Source of the DNA: an uncultured Lachnospiraceae bacterium | GTDB taxonomy: Bacteria > Bacillota_A > Clostridia > Lachnospirales > Lachnospiraceae | Assembly: GCA_947175285.1 (NCBI GenBank) | Contig: CAMWMM010000255.1 | Coordinates: forward strand, 1-7,096 | Direction of reading: 5' to 3' | DNA: 7,096 bases | Part shown: positions 1 through 4,289 of the stretch, in pieces | Numbering within the stretch: position 1 is the stretch's first letter | Layout of the letters: every line of letters starts with the position of its first letter | Notes under the pieces: generated by a model | Databases searched by the model: none | Told to the model about the DNA's origin: nothing | The model's input: the letters and a program-made list of their open reading frames with translations, nothing else | Position numbers and translations under genes: made by a program

Positions 1-182
1 GTGTCCCCTGCCTGTGCATTGGCAAAAGCCTCCTCCAGTTCCTCATAATGGGTATCCCCGATCCTTGCTTCATAGTCCGCTGCCTTTACGGACAGTGGAA
101 CGCTTCCCAGGATTCCTGTTACGATCGCGGATGCTGCCATAAGGCACATAAGAAGTTTTGGTTTTGTTCCTTTTCTTCCCAT
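1..182 (-). CDS. Secreted/surface protein, N-terminal fragment (runs off window)
   Basis: Only the first 60 residues are visible; the gene continues beyond position 1. The ATG at 180-182 has a GAAAGGA ribosome site just upstream. The product starts with a clear Sec signal peptide: a basic n-region (MGRKGTKPK), a hydrophobic stretch (LLMCLMAASAIVTGILG) and a likely signal-peptidase site near SVKA-AD at about residues 31-35. The mature start reads ARIGDTHYEELEEAFANA followed by QAGD. That pattern (ARIGDxxYxxLxEAxxxAxxGDT) is common at the start of large Firmicutes surface proteins with beta-helix or Ig-like repeats. This suggests an exported adhesin or other cell-surface cargo protein. The signal peptide is seen directly; the surface-protein assignment is inference because the body of the protein and any anchor are outside the window. 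Confidence 0.8.
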   Translation of the reverse strand, partial: MGRKGTKPKLLMCLMAASAIVTGILGSVPLSVKAADYEARIGDTHYEELEEAFANAQAGD

Positions 183-501
183 ACGTTTTTCCTTTCTTCT
201 ATATTTTTATATATTGAGCGTTTGCCTGTATCCCTCCCAGACCCGTTCCAGCCCCGGTTCTACGTTTCCGCGGCGTTTTCTCCGGCAGGGTACGCAAAAA
301 TGCACACTCTTCTGCCGGGTATCAGTCTGGGCAGGCTATGAAATTGTCAAGGTCCGGTGAAAGGGAATTTTTACGAAATGAAAATGAGATGTATTTACCC
401 CTTCACTAATAGCAGGCGGGAAGGGGTAAAAAATAAACAGTTTATAAAAATTTTAGAATTTATTTTTCAGACAATAACTGACAGGAAGGGCATTCTCTTT
501 T
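183..501. other. Gene-free gap before the surface-protein gene
   Basis: This 319-bp gap lies between two minus-strand genes. I see no convincing coding region in it: the plus-strand open frame over 48-341 is antisense to the signal peptide and lacks a credible product. The part from about 183 to 340 is fairly GC-rich and holds a loose inverted repeat (CCGGCAG at 282-288, CTGCCGG at 312-318). The part from about 360 to 500 is AT-rich and holds the 11-bp inverted repeat at 394-430. The gap probably carries the promoter and control region of the surface-protein gene, but I cannot place a promoter with confidence. Confidence 0.55.
394..430. repeat. 11-bp perfect inverted repeat
   Basis: TTTACCCCTTC at 394-404 is matched by GAAGGGGTAAA at 420-430, with a 15-nt loop. 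There is no T-run after the stem in either reading direction (an A-rich run follows it on the plus strand), so it is not a classic intrinsic terminator. It lies upstream of the surface-protein gene and downstream of the 99-aa gene. It could be a protein-binding operator, an RNA hairpin at the end of the 99-aa transcript, or a recombination site; the sequence does not decide. Confidence 0.6.
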
Positions 502-801
502 CTACGCACTCTTTTTGACGTGTTTCTTCTTAAGCGGCCTTACATGGAGATGAAAATAGTCATGGCTCTTGATCTCTTCTATCGCCTGCTTAAGCGAAGG
601 GGCATTCCCCTGGTCATGAAATTGATTGGCAGCATGATGTTTGTGCTGTATCTTACACGATGAAAATTTCGGATACTGCTGGTGAAGGATATGCCAGTAA
701 TGCTTTGTGTTCTTTGACTGCAGGGTGACGGAATAACATCCTGCGTTGATGATATGGAAATAGGTCTGGTCAATGCTCTTTAGTTCTGTAGTAGTAAACA
801 T
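502..801 (-). CDS. His-rich basic protein of unknown function, 99 aa
   Basis: The ATG at 799-801 is preceded by a good GAGAGG ribosome site about 8 nt upstream. A perfect consensus promoter lies about 120 bp further upstream (917-945), so this is very likely a real expressed gene. The protein has no signal peptide or membrane segment. It contains 12 histidines in 99 residues, including QHKHH near residue 55, two cysteines, and a very basic tail (PLKKKHVKKSA). The first half reads like a compact domain (DQTYFHIINAGCYSVTLQSK), followed by HYWHIL and YPKFSSCKIQHKHH. I do not recognise a named family with certainty; similar small proteins of unknown function may occur in Lachnospiraceae. Metal or nucleic-acid binding is possible from composition alone and remains unproven. 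It is divergent from the helix-turn-helix gene at 1042, which may regulate it. Confidence 0.75.
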   Translation of the reverse strand: MFTTTELKSIDQTYFHIINAGCYSVTLQSKNTKHYWHILHQQYPKFSSCKIQHKHHAANQFHDQGNAPSLKQAIEEIKSHDYFHLHVRPLKKKHVKKSA

Positions 802-847
802 GTGGTTTCCTCTCTTTGTGGATTGTGCAGATATTCTTGCAGTAGAT

Positions 848-863
848 GATAGGAGCGCCTATC
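848..863. repeat. Short palindrome in the 99-aa gene leader
   Basis: GATAGG (848-853) and CCTATC (858-863) are separated by four bases. It falls inside the predicted 5' untranslated leader of the minus-strand 99-aa gene, between its promoter and its ribosome site. It could be an operator for a dimeric regulator or a small RNA hairpin. It is short, so chance occurrence is possible. Confidence 0.4.
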
Positions 864-916
864 TGTGATAGTTTTGAGTGGTTCAGATATATAAATATAT
901 GTTTGTCTATATGAAT

Positions 917-945
917 ATTATAGCATAGATGTGTTTATATGTCAA
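917..945 (-). promoter_or_regulatory. Perfect consensus sigma-A promoter for the 99-aa gene
   Basis: Read on the minus strand, TTGACA (945-940) is followed by exactly 17 nt and then TATAAT (922-917). Both hexamers match the housekeeping consensus in full. Transcription should start near 910 and give a leader of roughly 108 nt before the ATG at 801. A promoter this strong on an accessory gene is usually held in check by a repressor; the divergent helix-turn-helix gene at 1042 is the nearest candidate. Confidence 0.85.
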
Positions 946-960
946 AATAAATGTTTATAT
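932..960. repeat. TGTTTATAT direct repeats, possible operator
   Basis: TGTTTATAT occurs at 932-940 and again at 952-960, a start-to-start spacing of 20 bp, close to two helical turns. A looser copy (ATGTTTGTCTATAT) is at 899-912. The first repeat touches the -35 box of the minus-strand promoter, and the second lies between the two divergent promoters. The placement fits an operator bound by the helix-turn-helix product, but the block is very AT-rich, so some repetition is expected by chance. Confidence 0.4.
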
Positions 961-976
961 TTCTAAACTTTTTATA

Positions 977-1005
977 TTGATTAAAATGGTAACAGATGTT
1001 AAACT
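977..1005 (+). promoter_or_regulatory. Candidate promoter for the 70-aa HTH gene
   Basis: TTGATT (977-982) is followed by a 17-nt spacer and TAAACT (1000-1005). Each box matches four of six consensus positions, and the position about 40 bp before the ATG at 1042 is suitable. It is much weaker than the divergent promoter for the 99-aa gene. Confidence 0.5.
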
Positions 1006-1012
1006 GGAATAG

Positions 1013-1034
1013 AAAGAGAGGTCAAAGAGAGGTC
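1013..1034 (+). repeat. Duplicated 11-bp ribosome-site unit
   Basis: The 11-mer AAAGAGAGGTC occurs twice head to tail (1013-1023, 1024-1034), and a third partial copy (AAAGAGA) runs to the ATG at 1042. Each full unit contains an AGAGAGG Shine-Dalgarno-like core. The second core is about 9 nt from the start codon and is the likely functional one; the first is about 20 nt away. Confidence 0.65.
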
Positions 1035-1041
1035 AAAGAGA

Positions 1042-1254
1042 ATGTCTATAAAATATTATAAGCTGCTCGATCTGCTGAACCGCCGGGGAATAGGGAAAGT
1101 TGAATTGAAGAAAAAGGCGGGAATCTCTTCTGCTACAATGGCTAAAATATCTAAGCATGAGTATCTTTCACTGGAAGTCATAGATAAAATATGCAGAGTG
1201 CTGGAATGCCAGCCGGGGGATATTCTGGAATATCAGCCTGATGAGGAAACATGA
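1042..1254 (+). CDS. Small XRE-type helix-turn-helix regulator, 70 aa
   Basis: This is a DNA-binding protein made almost wholly of one Cro/CI-type helix-turn-helix domain. The N-terminus YYKLLDLLNRRG is helix 1, residues about 20-38 (VELKKKAGISSATMAKISK) are the helix-turn-helix, and VIDKICRVLECQPGDILEY (about 46-64) closes the domain. This arrangement, with the CxxxxxCxPGDILEY ending, is typical of the short HTH_26/YozG-like regulators of Firmicutes, which usually act as repressors near their own gene. The ATG at 1042 follows duplicated AGAGAGG sites and a plausible promoter. It is transcribed divergently from the 99-aa gene and converges on the sigma-like genes. It is the only plus-strand gene in the window. 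Regulation of the divergent gene and of itself is inference from position. Confidence 0.9.
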   Translation: MSIKYYKLLDLLNRRGIGKVELKKKAGISSATMAKISKHEYLSLEVIDKICRVLECQPGDILEYQPDEET

Positions 1255-1312
1255 CTCCAGAATAGATACGTCGAGAGAAATGCCACACGATCATCATTTC
1301 CCTCACCATAAT

Positions 1313-1747
1313 CTACATGCACCCAATCATCTGCCGCAATTCCTTCAATATCCTATCCCTGTGTTTCCCTATTGTTTTCCGGCTGCATCCAAAAATATCT
1401 GCCGCTTCTTTTACAGTGATCTCTTCAAAATATAAAAGCCGTACCAGCCGCGCATCACGCTTTGTCAGGCTTTTAAGGGCATTTCCCAGCCTGTCACAAC
1501 ATTCATTCCACAAAACTGCTTCCTGTGTCACATCTACAGTACAAATAGATTGTTCAGGAAAATATCCCTTCTCATGCAATCCCTCGATACTGCACAGCCC
1601 ATATTTCCGGTCACGCTCCCTCTGGTACCGTTCTCTCCGTTCTGACCGGTACCATTCCAGATAGATTTCCCTGTTTACTTCCACCAGCGTACTGTCACCC
1701 AGCCGGATCACATATTTCTCCCGTTCCTTTGGTTTCTTCCCCCTCAT
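1313..1747 (-). CDS. Region-4-only sigma-like protein, 144 aa
   Basis: A helix-turn-helix of the sigma-70 region 4 type occupies residues about 94-137 (LTKRDARLVRLLYFEEITVK, then EAADIFGCSRKTIGKHRDRI). This would contact a -35 element. The N-terminal third (VIRLGDSTLVEVNREIYLEW, RRERYQRERDRKYG) matches the start of the short sigma-like proteins often found in Clostridia mobile elements. No region 2, which binds core polymerase and the -10 box, is visible, so it may act as an activator or atypical sigma. I chose the ATG at 1747: it overlaps the stop of the upstream gene as ATGA, which implies translational coupling. The open frame extends upstream to 2011, but that part is out-of-frame shadow of the previous gene. 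The ribosome site (GGTGGCGG) is poor, in keeping with coupling. Confidence 0.85.
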   Translation of the reverse strand: MRGKKPKEREKYVIRLGDSTLVEVNREIYLEWYRSERRERYQRERDRKYGLCSIEGLHEKGYFPEQSICTVDVTQEAVLWNECCDRLGNALKSLTKRDARLVRLLYFEEITVKEAADIFGCSRKTIGKHRDRILKELRQMIGCM

Positions 1748-2445
1748 ACAGCCGCCACCGCCTTTTCTGCCTGATCTCCGGACGGATATTTCTTCCGCAG
1801 TCTCCGGGCTGCCTGCAGAAGTATGGCAGATACCGCCGGGCTGCTGATCCCAAGCTCCTTTGCTGCTTCCTTCCTGCTCTTCTGTTGGAAAAAACAAAGG
1901 CTGACTGCCTCTCTCTGCCGTTCTGTCAGACAGTGCAGTATTTCTTTCCTGTTCTCCCTGTACACAAGGTATTCCAGCGGATTTCCTTCGGCATTTCCGA
2001 TAACTTCCCATTCCTCCGATATGGCGCTGTAGGAAACAGTCCTTTCCTGCTCCTTCGCCCTCTGGTTGCGGTCCAGCCTGTCCTCACCCTCAAGCACAAG
2101 CCGGACATACCATGGCTCTTTCTCAAAAAAATGTTCCGGTAGGTAACTGCTTACGCCATTTGATACATACAGGTAGGCTCCGCATGTATGGATCGGGAAT
2201 ACGGTGGAATGGCCACAGGCATGATATAGTGCATACCCGTTCTGATAGGCTGTGATCCATGTATCGTTCTGAAGGTATTTTTCTGCAACCGCCCTGCCTG
2301 TTTCCCTCAAATTCCTTGCAGTCGGCATTTTTATCCCGTGTTTTGTGGTTTCAGTGATCTCTTTCAGTTCCTGCAGCGTCAGCATACAGACCGCCTTTCT
2401 GTCCAGAGCATATTGATCTGCTCTCAGACACAGGCTACCCGACAT
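1744..2445 (-). CDS. Sigma-region-4-like regulator with novel N-terminus, about 213-233 aa
   Basis: The C-terminal part (about residues 173-217 in the longest form) is a sigma-70 region-4 helix-turn-helix: LTERQREAVSLCFFQQKSRK, then EAAKELGISSPAVSAI and a basic ARRLRKKY tail. The first 150 residues do not show sigma region 2. They hold a possible small beta domain (WITAYQNGYALYHACGHSTV, AYLYVSNGVSSYLP) and WYVRLVLEGEDRLDRNQRAK with VSYSAISEEW. The combination resembles hypothetical sigma-like proteins of Clostridia elements. Two starts compete: ATG at 2445 with a weak AGGG four bases away, or ATG at 2385 with AAAGGCGG at better spacing; I slightly favour 2385, giving 213 aa. It overlaps the next gene by four bases, so the two are co-translated and probably work together. 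DNA binding is well supported; a true sigma role is inference. Confidence 0.8.
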   Translation of the reverse strand: MSGSLCLRADQYALDRKAVCMLTLQELKEITETTKHGIKMPTARNLRETGRAVAEKYLQNDTWITAYQNGYALYHACGHSTVFPIHTCGAYLYVSNGVSSYLPEHFFEKEPWYVRLVLEGEDRLDRNQRAKEQERTVSYSAISEEWEVIGNAEGNPLEYLVYRENRKEILHCLTERQREAVSLCFFQQKSRKEAAKELGISSPAVSAILLQAARRLRKKYPSGDQAEKAVAAV

Positions 2446-2478
2446 TGTCCCTACTGCATGGACTGCTCTCCATCGCAG

Positions 2479-2553
2479 GACAGGCAGTAAAAAACAGCTC
2501 CCGGCTCACCCGTTTTTTTTGACGGGACCGGAAACTTTTCTTTACTGCCTGTC
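2479..2553. repeat. Large three-tier inverted repeat in the gap before the sigma-like pair
   Basis: GACAGGCAGTAAA (2479-2491) is perfectly matched by TTTACTGCCTGTC (2541-2553). Three more A-T pairs are possible past a one-base bulge. Nested inside are CCGG (2501-2504) with CCGG (2528-2531), and CCCGT (2509-2513) with ACGGG (2522-2526) around a run of eight Ts (2513-2520, whose first T is in the stem). The whole 75 bp can fold on either strand. It lies in the 207-bp gap between the regulator ending at 2653 and the sigma-like gene starting at 2445 or 2385. No T-run follows the outer stem on the minus strand, so a simple terminator is unlikely. It could be a leader attenuator, a structured RNA or a protein/DNA-processing site. 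Confidence 0.65.
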
Positions 2554-2652
2554 TCTTGTCCTATGGGTACATTTTAGCGGAATAACCGGCCACTTTCCTC
2601 ACCGGGCAGGTAGAAACTGTTTTATTTTCCCACCATATCCGTAGAACTCCTT

Positions 2653-3006
2653 TTATCGTTCCTGCCGTAAACCTTCCACCAGTGTTTCAACCGTCCTCCA
2701 TACGATTTTCTGATCCGCTGCCCTTAAATGGCTGATACGGTAAAATATATCCTGATATTGCTTTTTCTCCAGTTCCGGGACAATCCCAAGCAGTTCATTG
2801 GCGTCTGCACCCATTGCCTGTACCAGTTTGATAAAAGTCCCTATGCCCATGGACATCTGCCCACCCTCGATCCGGCTTACCGTGTTGGCGCTGATTCCTG
2901 CTTTCTCTGCAAGCGCTTCCTGTGACAGGCACAGTTTTATCCTCTGGCTCCGTATGCGTTCCCCCAGCAGGAGAAGCTCCTGTGACTCTGCACGCCTGCC
3001 CACCAC
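2653..3006 (-). CDS. XRE-family (Cro/CI-type) transcriptional regulator, 117 aa
   Basis: A standard Cro/CI helix-turn-helix domain spans residues about 15-74: GERIRSQRIKLCLSQEALAE, then KAGISANTVSRIEGGQMSMG, ending MGADANELLG. The SQEALAEKAGIS turn and the VSRIEGG recognition helix are textbook. The remaining 40 residues form a helical tail (LEKKQYQDIFYRISHLRAAD, IVWRTVETLVEGL), probably for dimerisation. The start is a GTG (3004-3006) followed by a second GTG; an AAAGGAGG ribosome site five bases upstream fixes it. The gene is just downstream of rep on the same strand, beyond a weak terminator, and could regulate rep, the sigma-like pair or itself. It is probably a cytoplasmic repressor; the target is unknown. 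Confidence 0.9.
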   Translation of the reverse strand: MVGRRAESQELLLLGERIRSQRIKLCLSQEALAEKAGISANTVSRIEGGQMSMGIGTFIKLVQAMGADANELLGIVPELEKKQYQDIFYRISHLRAADQKIVWRTVETLVEGLRQER

Positions 3007-3035
3007 GGTATCCTCCTTTCCTGAAAATGAGCATC

Positions 3036-3068
3036 AAAAAACAGCCAAATCCTGTCTCCGGCCGCTTT
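3036..3068 (-). terminator. Probable intrinsic terminator after rep
   Basis: On the minus strand an AAAGCGGCC arm pairs with GGCTGTTTT across a 13-nt loop, with two G-U pairs, and the run of six Ts (3041-3036 on this strand) ends the structure. It starts 16 bases after the rep stop codon and ends about 30 bases before the next gene. The stem is modest, so some read-through into the regulator at 3006 is likely. Confidence 0.5.
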
Positions 3069-3083
3069 CATGGTTTAATCACG

Positions 3084-4163
3084 CTATCCGGTTCCGTACA
3101 GGTCATGGTTCACTTCCGCCCGGTAATAATTGTCTATGGTCAGTGCGGCATTATAGAGCGATGTCAGCAGGTACGACCTGATATTCCCCACTTTGCCGGT
3201 ATTCCCACGCAGACAGCCCAACACATAGGCTATGTGTGAGTATTCCAGCTTTAAGAACCGTTCCCGCACCACGATTGCCGGTCTCTCTACTCCCGCTATC
3301 CGCAAAGACGCATGGTCCGGCATCACCATCACGTCCACCATAAGTTCCACCAGTTCGTCCAGTTCCTCCCTCTGGCAGCTTCTGTCACCCAGGAAACACT
3401 CATACGAAATATTGTCCCGTATGAGAGTGCGGTATCTGTCCATCTGCCCTATCACATCAGATGGATAAGGATAGATAGGATCAGTCTCACTAAAATTAGT
3501 TTTATTAAACTCAGTATTATTAGATTGTGATTTTGGAAATTCTTGAATGGTGATTTTCATCATTCCTGAATTGTGATTTTCACCATTCTGGAATTGTGAT
3601 TCCGGAAATTCTTGAATGGTGGTTTTCACAACTCCTGAATTGTGATTTTCACTATTCTGGAATTGTGATTCCAAAAATCCCTGTTTACCAGTTTCTGCAG
3701 CTTCTGAATCATGGCTTCCGGGCTCCGTGTCTTCCGTCCTGTCCTCTCTGTCTTCATCATCAGTCCTTCCTTCCGGCAGACGGGGTTCCTCATTCACCGT
3801 CATAAAATTCTTCACATAGATCACGTTGGGCTTTCCCAGCCCTAAACGTTTTTTCTCTATCAGCCCGATCCCTTTATCTGCGTCCAGTTCCTTCACCAGC
3901 TTTACCGCCTTCTGTGTCCCGCAGTTCATCATCTCCGCAATCTCTTCCACCGTAAAAACTATGTATACCCTGTTCTCTTCATCAAACCACCTGTTCTTGA
4001 TACTTAACCCCATACGGTCCAGCATCAGACCGTACAAGACCTTCGCTTCACAGGAAAGCCCACGGAAACATTCCATCGTAAACAACATCTTAGGAATTCG
4101 GTAAAAACTGTATTGTTCCGCTTCCATTCCACGGAAATAATCAAACTGGATTCCCTGCATCAT
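3084..4163 (-). CDS. repA: RepA_N-family replication initiator with DUF6017-like C-terminus
   Basis: This protein should open the replication origin and recruit the host replisome. Residues about 7-95 (counting from 4163) are the RepA_N winged-helix domain: FDYFRGMEAEQYSFYRIPKM, LSCEAKVLYGLMLDRMGLS, VYIVFTVEEIAEMMNCGTQK and IEKKRLGLGKPNVIYVKNF. A polar linker follows; within it residues about 160-213 form two 23-residue repeats (SQFQN, ENHNSG, TIQEFP), which are the reading of the 23-bp DNA repeats. Residues about 241-350 form a helical C-terminal domain like DUF6017 of element initiators (YRTLIRDNISYECFLGD, RSYLLTSLYNAALTIDNYY). I favour the ATG at 4163 or the adjacent one at 4160, behind GGGGGA. 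The ATG at 4202 sits directly after a hairpin with no ribosome site. It follows parB by a short leader. In this family the origin is known to lie inside rep, which fits the iterons. Confidence 0.9.
   Translation of the reverse strand: MMQGIQFDYFRGMEAEQYSFYRIPKMLFTMECFRGLSCEAKVLYGLMLDRMGLSIKNRWFDEENRVYIVFTVEEIAEMMNCGTQKAVKLVKELDADKGIGLIEKKRLGLGKPNVIYVKNFMTVNEEPRLPEGRTDDEDREDRTEDTEPGSHDSEAAETGKQGFLESQFQNSENHNSGVVKTTIQEFPESQFQNGENHNSGMMKITIQEFPKSQSNNTEFNKTNFSETDPIYPYPSDVIGQMDRYRTLIRDNISYECFLGDRSCQREELDELVELMVDVMVMPDHASLRIAGVERPAIVVRERFLKLEYSHIAYVLGCLRGNTGKVGNIRSYLLTSLYNAALTIDNYYRAEVNHDLYGTG
3481..3523. other. AT-rich block next to iterons, candidate unwinding element
   Basis: About 77% A+T (33 of 43 bases), directly abutting the seven 23-bp repeats and still inside the rep coding region. 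It contains an imperfect palindrome, ACTAA-AA-TTAGT (3489-3500). AT-rich segments beside iterons commonly serve as the first melted region of an origin; here that role is inference from position and composition. Confidence 0.5.
3524..3684. repeat. Seven 23-bp iterons inside rep, probable replication origin
   Basis: Repeat starts are at 3524, 3547, 3570, 3593, 3616, 3639 and 3662, an exact 23-bp period without gaps. The best copies (3570, 3639) begin ATTGTGATTTTCAC and end ATTCTGGA. The core ATTGTGATT is perfect in five copies; the copies at 3547 and 3616 read ATGGTG(A/G)TT. The last copy is degenerate in its second half. Copies 1/4/7, 2/5 and 3/6 resemble each other most, giving a 69-bp superperiod that encodes a 23-residue protein repeat. 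The half-palindrome GTGA-TTT-TCAC lies in copies 3 and 6, and GGAATTGTGATTCC occurs at 3590-3603 and 3659-3672. Contiguous phased repeats in the middle of a RepA_N gene are the expected binding array for the initiator. Confidence 0.88.
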
Positions 4164-4203
4164 TTCTTCCCCCGTTCCTGTTATTTTTCCTTTATCCAAC
4201 ATA

Positions 4204-4236
4204 AAAGCAGAGACACCAAGGGTTCTTCTCTGCTTT
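4204..4236. promoter_or_regulatory. 10-bp hairpin in the rep leader
   Basis: AAAGCAGAGA (4204-4213) pairs perfectly with TCTCTGCTTT (4227-4236) around a 13-nt loop. On the minus strand it follows parB and precedes rep, and only four Ts follow the stem, so it is at best a weak terminator. RepA_N plasmids are known to control rep through antisense RNA acting on a structured leader; this hairpin is in the right place for such control, but I could not identify an antisense promoter on the plus strand. Confidence 0.55.
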
Positions 4237-4289
4237 CGTATGGATCAATATTCTATTTTCCCTGCCGGAATATGAAAGACTCTCCAATG

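Noticed and set aside
282..318. CCGGCAG/CTGCCGG inverted repeat
   Set aside because: Only seven base pairs with a 23-nt loop in GC-rich sequence; too weak to list as a functional site.
48..341. Plus-strand 97-aa open frame
   Set aside because: It is antisense to the signal peptide gene and its upstream region, has no ribosome site and no recognisable product.
322..350. TTGACA on the minus strand (350-345) as promoter of the surface-protein gene
   Set aside because: No acceptable -10 box at 16-18 nt; the best hexamer (ACTGAT) matches only three of six positions, and the leader would be over 130 nt.
1748..2011. Upstream extension of the 144-aa sigma-like gene (232-aa frame)
   Set aside because: The extension is an out-of-frame overlap of the preceding gene, is Gly/Arg/Ser-rich low-information sequence, and the ATGA junction gives a natural start at 1747.
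2580..2652. Tiny reading frame after the regulator gene (AAGGAG then ATG GTG GGA AAA TAA)
   Set aside because: It encodes only four residues; the ribosome-like site is probably chance.
3524..3684. Possible CRISPR array
   Set aside because: The 23-bp repeats are contiguous with no unique spacers and lie inside a clear rep reading frame; iterons explain them better.
4164..4202. ATG at 4202 as rep start
   Set aside because: It follows a hairpin with no ribosome site; the ATGs at 4163/4160 have GGGGGA upstream and begin just before the RepA_N domain.
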